This document shows, in pieces, positions 1 through 7,574 of a stretch of 29,217 bases of DNA; position 1 is the first letter of the stretch, and each line of letters begins with the position of its first letter. The stretch is from a virus: the IMG/VR virus record IMGVR_UViG_3300035698_017425, positions 1 through 29,217 of that record. One strand, written 5' to 3'. The notes below the pieces were generated by a model. It made no database searches and was not told the DNA's origin. It was given only the letters and a program-made list of their open reading frames with translations. The translations under genes and the position numbers were made by a program.

Positions 1-26
1 AACCAAGCGGCGATACGCAGGTTTCT

Positions 27-1436
27 ATGAAGATCACAACTCAGGAACAAGCTCTAGCTGTCCTAGCTCAGCTGCAAAAGCTCAAACAAGAAGATCCCGC
101 ATCTTTCTACGACAACGCCTTTCTAAATCAAAAGGCCTTTATCCTAGACGATTCCCCGAGGGTATCAGCTCTTTGCACAAGACGGGCTGGAAAGTCCATG
201 GGCGCAGGATACAAGATGTTTCGTGCGGGGTATGCCGAGCCAGAATGTTCGGTAATCTACCTCGGGTTGACGAGAACTACGGCCAAAAACGCTATTTGGA
301 AGGATGTTTTAAAACCAATAGATCGTAAGTTGAAGCTTGGAGCTCGGTTTCACGAGACTGAGCTATCGGTCACGTTGGCTAACGGCTCGGTTCTTAGGCT
401 AGCCGGTGCCGATGGTATTAACGAGTTGGAAAAACAGCTAGGTGGTAAGCTCAAGCTTGCGATCATCGACGAAGCGGGTTCGTTTCGAATCGATCTTCGG
501 TCTTTATGTTACGAGATGATCGAGCCAGCCCTTGCCGACTACGACGGTACGCTGGCTATGATTGGTACGCCTACTCCCTTGCTAGATTCTTTGTTTCACC
601 AGGTAACGTCGGGCAGAGAACCCGGATGGTCGAGCCATGAGTGGTCGACATTTGACAACCCTCACATGGTGGATGTTTGGACAAAGCGTCTTGCGATGTT
701 GAAGGAAACGAATCCTGATATCGAGAAAACCCCGGCATATCGAAGGATGTATCTCAAAGAGTGGGTTACGGATCTAAGCTCACTCGTTTACAAGTTTGAG
801 CCTAACGTGAACCTATGCAAGTCGTTACCTGCTGGCGAATATACCTATGTTTTGGGGGTAGATTTAGGTTTCGAGGATCCGTCGGCTTTTGTGGTGTGTG
901 CTTTCTCCCACCAGGACCGCACGTTGTACATTGTTGAGACTTACAAAAGCTCGAAAATGATAATCAGTGACGTAGCAGAACGCATCAACTATTATACTGG
1001 AAAATATGTTATTTACCGCTCCGTGATCGACAACGCTTCGAAGCAAGCTGTTGAGGAGTTGAAGCAACGCTACAATCTAAGCTTGGTAGCTGCAGACAAG
1101 ACGGGCAAAGCGGAATTTATCGAAATCATGAACTCAGAGATCATCCAAGGACGGATTAAGGTTATTGACTCGGCGGAAACCGAACCTCTCAGGGACGAGT
1201 GGGGATCTCTTATTTGGGACGAGCGTTCCAAGAAGAGGGTAGAGCATCCAGCGTGTGAGAACCATCTAAGTGATGCAGGTCTGTATGCCTGGCGAGAGTG
1301 CTACCAGTACTTATCGGTTGTCCCGAAAGTCGATAACCGCACGCCAGACGAGGTTATGGACGATCACGAAGATCTATTGTCAGAGAAAATGCAGAAAGAA
1401 TTGGAGATGCCGTTTTGGGAGAGAGACTGGGGTTAG
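27..1436 (+). CDS. terL: Terminase large subunit (packaging ATPase-nuclease)
   Basis: The 469-residue product is the motor that drives DNA into the prohead and cuts it. The N-terminal ATPase half shows a Walker A motif TRRAGKS at residues 51-57, Walker B LAIIDEA with D148 and E149, and a coupling motif near MIGTPTP (178-183). The C-terminal half has the RNase H-like nuclease signature: D279 in VLGVDLG, D335 in VIDNAS and D416 in HLSDAG, the usual three acidic positions. Length is normal for the family. ATG at 27 has a weak AGG upstream. The gene is first in a rightward head operon (linker gene, portal, scaffold) and its end overlaps the next gene. If the map is circular, the small-terminase candidate at 27694 lies upstream. 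Family assignment is firm; the packaging type (headful or cohesive end) cannot be read from it. Confidence 0.96.
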   Translation: MKITTQEQALAVLAQLQKLKQEDPASFYDNAFLNQKAFILDDSPRVSALCTRRAGKSMGAGYKMFRAGYAEPECSVIYLGLTRTTAKNAIWKDVLKPIDRKLKLGARFHETELSVTLANGSVLRLAGADGINELEKQLGGKLKLAIIDEAGSFRIDLRSLCYEMIEPALADYDGTLAMIGTPTPLLDSLFHQVTSGREPGWSSHEWSTFDNPHMVDVWTKRLAMLKETNPDIEKTPAYRRMYLKEWVTDLSSLVYKFEPNVNLCKSLPAGEYTYVLGVDLGFEDPSAFVVCAFSHQDRTLYIVETYKSSKMIISDVAERINYYTGKYVIYRSVIDNASKQAVEELKQRYNLSLVAADKTGKAEFIEIMNSEIIQGRIKVIDSAETEPLRDEWGSLIWDERSKKRVEHPACENHLSDAGLYAWRECYQYLSVVPKVDNRTPDEVMDDHEDLLSEKMQKELEMPFWERDWG

Positions 1437-1657
1437 GCGAGCTCAAAGAGTTGATTGAGTTGTGCAAAACCGAGCGAATTAGCAAGATAAGTTTCCATGA
1501 GGTTTCGTTTGAGATCGAGCTGCCCGAGTCCGACGACATGAAGGCTCGAACAGCGGAACTTGATGATATGCTTAAAAAAGCCCAGGCTGTATCCGATGAC
1601 GAGATACTATTCAACCCCTACGCTGGCATAGAGGACTTACGCAATGCCGATAACTAG
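1415..1657 (+). CDS. Small protein between terminase and portal, function unknown
   Basis: An 80-residue acidic product beginning with an amphipathic helix (ELKELIELCK) followed by a short strand pattern (SFHEVSFEIELPE) and an acidic C-terminal half. I chose TTG at 1415 because GGAG lies 8 bases upstream inside the terminase gene; no ATG occurs near the 5' end. It overlaps the terminase end by 22 bases and the portal start by 14, so translation is probably coupled. Small proteins of this shape are common between terL and portal in podovirus-like phages, but I know of no established function. The gene is likely real from codon pattern and tight packing; the role is open. Confidence 0.75.
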   Translation: MGERLGLGELKELIELCKTERISKISFHEVSFEIELPESDDMKARTAELDDMLKKAQAVSDDEILFNPYAGIEDLRNADN

Positions 1658-3566
1658 TACAAAGAACGTTCCGGTGTTGACTTACAAGTCTACTTCCGAC
1701 TTAGAGATGAAGAATATGAAGTCGAAGTGGTGGGGTGCGCCTGAACGCGAGATGCATGCTCACGTCTGGGCTACGATTGAGAACATTCGAAGGAATCAAA
1801 AGTACCGAGATTTGAGCTATCTTCGTTACGGTCGTTTGTATTCCAACATGGAGATAAGCAGTCTAACAGGCGGTCGTTTCGACCGGGTAGCTAACGACCA
1901 GGGTATTAACCAGGTAAGGGCTACCTACAACGTTGTGAAGTCTTGTATCGACACGGCTGCGTCAAAAATTGGATCTAAAAAGCCTAGACCGTACTTTCTG
2001 ACCGACACTGGCGATACGTCGTACGACCTTCAGCAGAGGGCAAAGAACCTCACAAAGTTTTTTCAAGGTCAGTTTGAGCGTATGGGTATGGGCTCGGGCG
2101 AAGACCGCACGTTTTGGGGTATAGGCCGTCAGGGGTTTACGGATGCCTGTATTTTTGGGACAGCCCCGGTAAAGTTGATTCGAGACGGTGATGAGGTTAA
2201 GGCTGAAAGGCTATTTGTTGGCGAGGTTTTAGTAGACGATGCGGAGGGACGCTACCGGGATCCTCGTCAGATGCATCAGGTCAAGTTAGTACACCGTGAG
2301 GTTCTTTACGACCTTTATCCGGGTGCAGACAACCATAAGATCATAGAGGCCGCGCCTTCTGGTTTGGATGCGAGCTCGTCTGCGCATACGGTTGCCGATA
2401 TGGTCGAGGTTGCCGAGTCGTGGCATTTACCTTCAGGTGCTGAGGCGACCGACGGGGTTGTGTGCCATTCTTTATCGAATGGTACGTTGCACGTGAAACA
2501 ATATAATAAGCAGTATTTTCCGATACTTTTTCAAAGGTGGTCTCTCCAGCCTTTGGGGTTTTATGGGCGAGGTCTAGCCGACGAGTTGGTTGGTATTCAG
2601 CTCGGGATCAACAAGATCCTTAGGAACATCCAGATTGCGCAACACCTTACGGCTGTTCCTCAGGTGTGGATGGATGTGATGAGCAAGGTCCCTGGGAAAA
2701 AACTGAATAACGAGATTGGCGGGGTTAGATATTACCGTGGTACTCCGCCTATTTTCATGACTCCGGGTGCGATGAACGCCGAGGTGTACAACCACTTAGA
2801 GACTTTGTACGCGAGAGCTTTCGAGTTAACGGGCGTATCGATGTTGTCGGCTACGTCGCGTAAACCTGACGGACTAGATTCTGGTCGTGCTTTGCGAGAG
2901 TACAAGGACATTCAAACGGAGCGTTTTGCTTTGGTTGAGAACATGTACGAGGATTTTTATATTGAATCGACTTACGTGATTTTGGACATGTTACGCGATC
3001 TAGTGAAAGAGGGTAAAGACCCGGTTGTGCGTGCTGCTAGCTCGTCGTATTCCGAGCCTCTTTCTTTTTCCGAGGTAGACATTCCAGATGACAAATTATC
3101 GGTTCGGGCATATCCCACAAACTTCTTACCGTCGACACCTGCAGGTAAGTTTCAGTCAGCGCAAGAGATGGTTCAAGCGGGCTTTTACACGCAAGAAGAA
3201 GCTTTGGAGCTTATGGATTTTCCTGATCTTGCTAGGCTCAACCGTCTCAAGCTCGGACCTAGAGACGCTATCCTTAAGACCATTGAGTTCAATATTAAAC
3301 ATGCTGGTTCGAAGTACATTTCCCCGGACCCTCGCATGAATTTGCAGTTAGCCGAGGAGCAGGTTCAAGTTTATTTGATGCGAGGTCTAGCCGACGGCAT
3401 GCCCGAGGACAAGCTAGATGTTTTGCGCGCGTTTCAAGATCAAATACAAGACCTAAGAAAGTCTGCGGAAGCTGCGATGGCACCGGCTATGCCGCCTGCC
3501 GCACCGGTCCAGCAGGCGGTACCGCAAGCTCCGCCCGTATCCGATCTTTTACCAACGTCAGCATAG
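1644..3566 (+). CDS. Portal (head-to-tail connector) protein
   Basis: The 640-residue product is the expected size for a podovirus portal, the dodecameric ring at the capsid vertex through which DNA enters and leaves. Supporting features are its position directly between terminase and scaffold, an N-terminal alpha/beta region, a central segment with the pattern YFPILFQRWSLQPLGFYGRG followed by LADELVGIQ that resembles portal proteins of this group, and a helical C-terminal part. The tail is rich in Pro, Ala and Gln (about residues 605-640) and ends LLPTSA; such low-complexity tails are often disordered. The ATG at 1644 has GAGG upstream and overlaps the preceding gene. No frameshift or truncation is seen. 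The call rests on order, length and remembered family patterns, not on a search. Confidence 0.9.
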   Translation: MPITSTKNVPVLTYKSTSDLEMKNMKSKWWGAPEREMHAHVWATIENIRRNQKYRDLSYLRYGRLYSNMEISSLTGGRFDRVANDQGINQVRATYNVVKSCIDTAASKIGSKKPRPYFLTDTGDTSYDLQQRAKNLTKFFQGQFERMGMGSGEDRTFWGIGRQGFTDACIFGTAPVKLIRDGDEVKAERLFVGEVLVDDAEGRYRDPRQMHQVKLVHREVLYDLYPGADNHKIIEAAPSGLDASSSAHTVADMVEVAESWHLPSGAEATDGVVCHSLSNGTLHVKQYNKQYFPILFQRWSLQPLGFYGRGLADELVGIQLGINKILRNIQIAQHLTAVPQVWMDVMSKVPGKKLNNEIGGVRYYRGTPPIFMTPGAMNAEVYNHLETLYARAFELTGVSMLSATSRKPDGLDSGRALREYKDIQTERFALVENMYEDFYIESTYVILDMLRDLVKEGKDPVVRAASSSYSEPLSFSEVDIPDDKLSVRAYPTNFLPSTPAGKFQSAQEMVQAGFYTQEEALELMDFPDLARLNRLKLGPRDAILKTIEFNIKHAGSKYISPDPRMNLQLAEEQVQVYLMRGLADGMPEDKLDVLRAFQDQIQDLRKSAEAAMAPAMPPAAPVQQAVPQAPPVSDLLPTSA

Positions 3567-3576
3567 GGAGTAAATC

Positions 3577-4497
3577 TTGGAAGCACGCGAAGTATATTAC
3601 GGAGAGCCCAGTGGTCCACCCGACGCGCCTGTGGGGGAGTCTTTAGATCATGACGAGCCCGAGCATACGGATGCTGGCGGAGGCAGCCCTGAGGTAGACT
3701 TTGCCAAGCGATTTGGCGCGCTAAGTCGTAGGGAAAAGAGCATTCGTGTTATGCAGGCCGAGGTGGCTCAAAAGGAAAAGGACTTACAAGAAAAGTTTGC
3801 CCGTGTGGAGTCCTTCGAGAAGGCTAAGGAAAATGCTAAGCTAGATCCTAAGGGGTTTTTGCAAAACGTTGGTTTGAGTTATCAAGAGTTAACAAACAAA
3901 ATTCTTGAAGACGACAGCCTTTCGACCGAAGAGAAAATCGAGAGAATCACTCAAGCTAAGATCGATGCTTATCACCAGCAGCAGGAATCTAAGCGAGAGC
4001 AGATGGAGTCGGAAGCTGAAGAGAAACGAAAACAAGAACATGACGACAAACTCATTGCGAGCTACAAAAAGGCGATATCCGAAACTGTATCGTCTGATGC
4101 CGATGCGTTTGAGCTTATCGGTAAGACGGGCGACGAGGCCCTTGATCTGGTTTTCCAGGTAGCTGAAGACTATTACGAGAAGACGGGCAAGATAGCCGAC
4201 CCGAAGCTTGCGGCTGAACATGTAGAGAAGTATTTGGAAAAAAGGTATAAAGAACTATTGACTGCTAAAAAGTTAGCTGGCTTGACGTCCAATGAGACAC
4301 AAACGGACGATGCGCTTGAAAAAGCGGCATTAGGCACAAGATACGAGAAGCCTATCGAGACGCTTACGAATCGGCGGACTCAGTCTGCGGGTACTCCCAT
4401 GGTAGCTGAAGCCTCTCGCTACTTATCGGTGGAGGAATCTAAGGCGCGGTCTGCTGAGAAGTTGAGGAAAGCGTTAGCCGAGCAGCGTTTGCGGTAG
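3577..4497 (+). CDS. Capsid scaffold protein
   Basis: The 306-residue product is highly charged and almost entirely predicted helix, with long Glu/Lys/Gln-rich coiled-coil stretches (about residues 50-95 and 120-165, for example KREQMESEAEEKRKQ). The N-terminus is acidic and Pro/Gly-rich. This composition, together with its place between portal and major capsid, fits an internal scaffold that shapes the prohead and then leaves. TTG at 3577 is chosen as start because GGAG sits just upstream (GGAGTAAATCTTG) and no ATG is nearby. The basic C-terminus (RKALAEQRLR) is where podovirus scaffolds usually contact the capsid. No protease gene is evident next to it, so it may exit intact. Confidence 0.88.
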   Translation: MEAREVYYGEPSGPPDAPVGESLDHDEPEHTDAGGGSPEVDFAKRFGALSRREKSIRVMQAEVAQKEKDLQEKFARVESFEKAKENAKLDPKGFLQNVGLSYQELTNKILEDDSLSTEEKIERITQAKIDAYHQQQESKREQMESEAEEKRKQEHDDKLIASYKKAISETVSSDADAFELIGKTGDEALDLVFQVAEDYYEKTGKIADPKLAAEHVEKYLEKRYKELLTAKKLAGLTSNETQTDDALEKAALGTRYEKPIETLTNRRTQSAGTPMVAEASRYLSVEESKARSAEKLRKALAEQRLR

Positions 4498-4501
4498 TCA
4501 G

Positions 4502-4520
4502 ACCACTTAAGAAGAGTGGT
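4502..4520 (+). other. Short hairpin after the scaffold gene
   Basis: A perfect 6-bp inverted repeat, ACCACT and AGTGGT, separated by 7 bases, begins 4 bases after the scaffold stop codon. It is followed by ATTTAAG, not a T-run, so it is not a convincing intrinsic terminator by itself. It may protect the 3' end of the upstream message or mark a processing site ahead of the capsid gene. Confidence 0.45.
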
Positions 4521-4541
4521 ATTTAAGAAACTCATAGGCTT

Positions 4542-4610
4542 CAAAGACACAATAAGCCGTTCGTAACAAAGTAACCGCATGGTGCGGTCTTTTGAACTTT
4601 ATTGTCTTTG
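4542..4610 (+). promoter_or_regulatory. Long folded leader immediately before the capsid ribosome site
   Basis: CAAAGAC at 4542-4548 pairs with GTCTTTG at 4604-4610, then after a two-base bulge AATAA (4551-4555) pairs with TTATT (4599-4603), GTTC (4559-4562) can pair with GAAC (4594-4597), and the ACCGCA/TGCGGT hairpin sits at the top. The outer 3' arm ends directly at the GGAG ribosome site (4610-4613). Folding could influence capsid translation or stabilise or process the message. The pairing is visible in the sequence; the role is inferred. Confidence 0.5.
4574..4593 (+). terminator. Possible intrinsic terminator or attenuator ahead of the capsid gene
   Basis: The perfect stem ACCGCA (4574-4579) and TGCGGT (4583-4588) has a 3-base loop and is followed by CTTTT. 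It resembles a small Rho-independent terminator but has a short stem and short T-run, so readthrough is likely. It forms the apex of the larger leader fold described separately. Confidence 0.45.
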
Positions 4611-4619
4611 GAGACTCTA

Positions 4620-5861
4620 ATGAGTTTAGACCTAACGGCGTACGATAGCGCCTTAAAAGAACATTATTCCTCTTGGCGTGTCGAGGATATGGTTTATAAA
4701 GATAACCCTTTCTTTGCTATGGTTCCTAAGTACGAGCAGTTTGGCGGTAAGTCTATGCCCCAACCTCTCATCTACGGAAACCCTCAAGGCCGATCGAAAA
4801 CTTTCACAAACGCTCAGACTCGTGGTGGTCTAACCAACACTTTGGTTACCGACTTCAATCTGACGCGAGCAAAAGACTATTCGATAGCTACAATCGATAA
4901 CGAAACTCTGGAAGCTTCTAAGGGCGATGCGAACGCGTTCATGGAAGCTGCCACTACCGAGATTGACGGAGCTATCAACAGCTTGACTCGGTCTTTGGCT
5001 ATCAACTTGTTCCGAGACACCTCCGGGTATGTTGGGCAAGTTCTAGCTGAACCATCTACCAACACATCTACTTTTGTTGTTTCTATGAAGGATCCGGAAG
5101 ATGTAACCAACTTTGAAGTTGGCCAAATCATTGTGATCTACTCGGCAAAAACTGGCGGTTCTGTTCGTACGTCTGACGGTTCGGACAACGAGTGGGAAGT
5201 GGCTGCTGTCGATCGTAACGACGGCAACATCACTTTGACTGGAACCTATGATGGTTCTGGCGATATCGCTGCAAACGACTTCATGTTTGTCGAAGGCGAC
5301 CGTGGTTTGGGTATGGCTGGCTTGGAAGCTTGGGTTCCAACAGCTGATCCTAGCGCTACAGCCTTTTTCGGCGTTGACCGTTCTGTCGACGTGACTCGTT
5401 TGGGTGGCCTTCGTTTAAACGCTACCTCTATGCCGATCGAGGAAGCTTTGATCGAAGCCGATTCGAAAGCATGTCGAGAAGGCGCTCGTTTGGATTACTT
5501 TTTCCTCGGATACAAGAAGTTTGGCGAGTTGAAAAAAGCATTGGGCTCTAAAGTTGAGTATATCGACTTGAAACCCAACAAAGATGCGACGTTCAGTTTC
5601 CGTGGTGTGCTTATGGACGGTTCGAAAGGACCGATCAAAGTCATCCCTGACCAGAATTGTCAAAACACTCAAGCTTACGGTTTGACCATGAGCACTTGGC
5701 GTTTGTGTTCTCTCGGGAAAGCTGTACGGGTTATCGACACTGACGGGCTGCAGATGCTTCGTCAAGCTACGGCTGACGGCGTAGAGGTTCGTTACGGTTC
5801 GTACTCTCAGTTGGGATGTTCTGCACCAGGTTGGAACATCAACGTTACGCTTAGCACCTAA
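4620..5861 (+). CDS. Major capsid protein
   Basis: The 413-residue product follows the scaffold gene and has the composition of an HK97-fold major capsid protein of podovirus-like phages: an N-terminal arm (MSLDLTAYDSALKEHYSSW), a central region containing ALIEADSKACREG and a C-terminal beta-rich part ending WNINVTLST. An upstream in-frame TTG at 4602 exists, but ATG at 4620 is preferred because GGAG lies 6 bases upstream of it. The gene stands alone: a structured leader precedes it and a strong intrinsic terminator follows, which suits a protein needed at several hundred copies per virion. Residues about 145-225 form a Gly/Asp/Thr-rich beta segment that could be an inserted surface domain; that is inference. 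Confidence 0.93.
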   Translation: MSLDLTAYDSALKEHYSSWRVEDMVYKDNPFFAMVPKYEQFGGKSMPQPLIYGNPQGRSKTFTNAQTRGGLTNTLVTDFNLTRAKDYSIATIDNETLEASKGDANAFMEAATTEIDGAINSLTRSLAINLFRDTSGYVGQVLAEPSTNTSTFVVSMKDPEDVTNFEVGQIIVIYSAKTGGSVRTSDGSDNEWEVAAVDRNDGNITLTGTYDGSGDIAANDFMFVEGDRGLGMAGLEAWVPTADPSATAFFGVDRSVDVTRLGGLRLNATSMPIEEALIEADSKACREGARLDYFFLGYKKFGELKKALGSKVEYIDLKPNKDATFSFRGVLMDGSKGPIKVIPDQNCQNTQAYGLTMSTWRLCSLGKAVRVIDTDGLQMLRQATADGVEVRYGSYSQLGCSAPGWNINVTLST

Positions 5862-5876
5862 TTTTTCATAACGGGA

Positions 5877-5911
5877 AGCGTGGGGGTCTATTTGGCCTCT
5901 GCGCTTTTTTT
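5877..5911 (+). terminator. Strong Rho-independent terminator after the capsid gene
   Basis: AGCGTGGGGGTC (5877-5888) pairs with GGCCTCTGCGCT (5894-5905) over 12 positions including several G-U pairs, with a 5-base loop, and is followed by an unbroken T-run to 5911. It begins 15 bases after the capsid stop. Transcription of later head and tail genes must read through it or start downstream, which would lower their level relative to the capsid. Confidence 0.85.
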
Positions 5912-5928
5912 GCAAAGGAATTTGAATT

Positions 5929-6315
5929 ATGGCGAACAGGAATTTTTATCCTTCTCGTGGCTCGCTAAGCAGAGAGATTGTCAAACTTTACGGCTCGGCT
6001 ACAATCGGATCTTCGGGTGCGATCAGTGCCAGCAGTGCCAAAGGTTTTTCGATTGCTAAGACAGCGGGAGAGACAGGACGTTACACTATCACCTTAGACG
6101 ACGTTTACACGGCGTTCCGTGGGGCGACAGTTACGATAACAGGTGTTACGGATGCTGCTCTTACCGTTCTTTACGCAGGCGTTCGGAACGTCGACGTAAC
6201 GAGTGCTAAGACTTTAGACATCCAGTGTGTCGGAGCTATCGGTACGGACACTGACCCTGCATCGGGTAACGTTTTGAATATCGAGTTAACCTTACAAAAC
6301 GGCTCGGACGTTTAG
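5929..6315 (+). CDS. Small beta-rich head protein, probable decoration or head-fibre type
   Basis: The 128-residue product opens with MANRNFYPSRGSLSREIV and continues as a Gly/Thr/Ser/Val-rich beta sequence with no helices of note. Proteins with this N-terminal pattern commonly follow the major capsid gene in podovirus-like phages and are usually left as hypothetical structural proteins. The start ATG has AAGGAA about 8 bases upstream, just after the capsid terminator. The position suggests a capsid-surface protein; I infer rather than see this. No catalytic motif is present. Confidence 0.75.
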   Translation: MANRNFYPSRGSLSREIVKLYGSATIGSSGAISASSAKGFSIAKTAGETGRYTITLDDVYTAFRGATVTITGVTDAALTVLYAGVRNVDVTSAKTLDIQCVGAIGTDTDPASGNVLNIELTLQNGSDV

Positions 6316-6324
6316 GGGGCTTAG

Positions 6325-6582
6325 ATGCTTTTACTACCCGGTCGCGACAAGAAAAAAGTAGCGTCTGTGATCGTAGCCGATATGACGCCTGACTACGTTG
6401 GGCGAGAGGACGGCGGTTACCATCCTGGTGCAGAGGACGAGGACGAGGACGAGGACGAAAGGGGCGAGCTGGACGGGGGCGTAATGTCCTGTTCTGAAGA
6501 GTGCATCCGTTGCATGAAGTCAGGGGATGCCAAGGGTTTTGCTTTGGCCATTTCGGATCTAGTCAACATGCTTGAGAGGTAG
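6325..6582 (+). CDS. Small acidic protein with an Asp-Glu tract
   Basis: An 85-residue product with a continuous acidic run encoded by four GAGGAC hexamers (6433-6456), flanked by a conserved-looking N-terminus (MLLLPGRDKKKVASVIV) and a helical C-terminus (SGDAKGFALAISDLVNML). It contains a CSEECIRC segment with three cysteines close together, which could bind a metal or form disulphides. It starts 9 bases after the previous stop and is part of the head operon. Small acidic proteins of this kind frequently sit behind the capsid gene in related phages; no function is established to my knowledge. Confidence 0.7.
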   Translation: MLLLPGRDKKKVASVIVADMTPDYVGREDGGYHPGAEDEDEDEDERGELDGGVMSCSEECIRCMKSGDAKGFALAISDLVNMLER

Positions 6583-6588
6583 ATTGAT

Positions 6589-7074
6589 ATGGCAACCCTA
6601 GCCGATTTACGGACCCGTGTTCGGGAACGTGCGGACATGGAAAATAACCAATTCGTATCCGATTCGGAGGTCACGGGTTATATCAATCGCAGCTACCTGG
6701 AATTGTATGACCTTATCGTCTCGTCTTTTGAGGATTATTTCGTGGGGGACCCAACGTCGTTTACGGTGGCGTCGGGTTCTGCCACGTCTGATCTTCCTAG
6801 TGATTTTTATAAGCTGGTGGGTTTGGATCGTCTTCTTAGTGGGAGCGACTATTATCCTTTAAGGCCATTCAGTTTCATCGATCGCAATCAAGGGAAGCTT
6901 CGTGGGTTGTATCCATCGGTGCGGTACCGGGTAATGGGTTCTAAAATCCGTTTGGTTCCTGAGGATCAAGCTGAGGGATCCTACCGTATGTGGTACGTGC
7001 CAACAGCCACGGTGTTATCGGGCGACACCGACACCGTTCCAACTTTGGTTACGAACCAAGGCTGGGAAGAGTAA
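6589..7074 (+). CDS. Head-tail adaptor, N-terminal part, ended by an in-frame TAA
   Basis: The 161 residues match the familiar adaptor/head-completion pattern: MATLADLRTRVRERADMEN, then a helix YINRSYLELYDLIV, LPSDFYKLVGLD, and a strand RMWYVP. Such proteins form the ring below the portal in podoviruses. The frame stops at TAA (7072-7074) right after GWEE, where the family as I remember it continues GWEEYVVxDAAIKC. The next codons in the same frame (GTC GTG ATC GAT GCT) supply exactly that continuation, so a tyrosine codon appears to have become TAA. This part should be read together with the entry at 7078. Whether the cause is mutation, sequencing error, readthrough or reinitiation is open. 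ATG at 6589 has GAGGTAG about 8 bases upstream. Confidence 0.85.
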   Translation: MATLADLRTRVRERADMENNQFVSDSEVTGYINRSYLELYDLIVSSFEDYFVGDPTSFTVASGSATSDLPSDFYKLVGLDRLLSGSDYYPLRPFSFIDRNQGKLRGLYPSVRYRVMGSKIRLVPEDQAEGSYRMWYVPTATVLSGDTDTVPTLVTNQGWEE

Positions 7075-7077
7075 GTC

Positions 7078-7260
7078 GTGATCGATGCTGCGATCAAATG
7101 CATGCAAAAAGAAGAGTCTGACGTATCGGTTTTGTTTGCGCAAAAGATGGCGATCAAAGAAAGAATCGAGGTCATGGCTCAAAATAGAGACATCGGAGAC
7201 TGCGACCGTATTACGGATATTACGAGTGCAGGATTTGATGACCCTTACTTCTACAGGTAG
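7078..7260 (+). CDS. Head-tail adaptor, C-terminal part (same frame as upstream part)
   Basis: Sixty residues beginning at GTG 7078 continue the adaptor in the same reading frame after a single TAA and one codon. IDAAIKCMQKEESD, an amphipathic helix ending RIEVMAQNRDIGD and the final ITDITSAGFDD are the normal C-terminal helices of the adaptor. GTG 7078 could serve as a reinitiation start because GGAAGAG lies about 7 bases upstream, so two separate polypeptides could assemble. If the TAA is an error, the true gene is 6589-7260 and 223 residues long. Confidence 0.7.
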   Translation: MIDAAIKCMQKEESDVSVLFAQKMAIKERIEVMAQNRDIGDCDRITDITSAGFDDPYFYR

Positions 7261-7264
7261 GTAA

Positions 7265-7564
7265 ATGATCGTACCGTTTCGCAGGACTCAAACTCCGGAA
7301 AAACCTGTTCGTCTTTTGCAGGACGCTGTCGAGGCGACTTTACGCTCGATCGTATCTCGTTCGATTTTAGACGGACTTCTTTTGACGGATGTCGTTCTTA
7401 TTTCTGGCGACACAACGGTAGATCATAAGCTAGACCGCACGTTGCGTGGATATATTGTCGTCAAAAGAAGTGCAGCTTGCGACATTTACAACAAAGCTAT
7501 CGGTGAAAAAACCATCGTGCTCAACTCGTCGGCGGGTGTAACCGTGACGTTGTGGGTTTTTTGA
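7265..7564 (+). CDS. Small conserved-looking tail/head completion protein, function unknown
   Basis: A 99-residue product with the pattern RTQTPEKPVRLLQDAVEATL, then ILDG and a beta-rich end closing LNSSAGVTVTLWVF. I recall similarly built short proteins placed between adaptor and tail hub in many podovirus-like phages; their role is not settled, though location suggests a virion component at the head-tail junction. ATG at 7265 has AGGTAGG directly upstream. It begins 4 bases after the adaptor end and 10 bases before the next gene, so it belongs to the same transcript. Confidence 0.75.
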   Translation: MIVPFRRTQTPEKPVRLLQDAVEATLRSIVSRSILDGLLLTDVVLISGDTTVDHKLDRTLRGYIVVKRSAACDIYNKAIGEKTIVLNSSAGVTVTLWVF

Positions 7565-7574
7565 GAGGTTCTCT

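Noticed and set aside
5415-5915. Long leftward open frame opposite the capsid gene (166 residues)
   Set aside because: It lies wholly opposite the capsid gene and the terminator, has no ribosome site and has a composition typical of a mirror frame; treated as a shadow.
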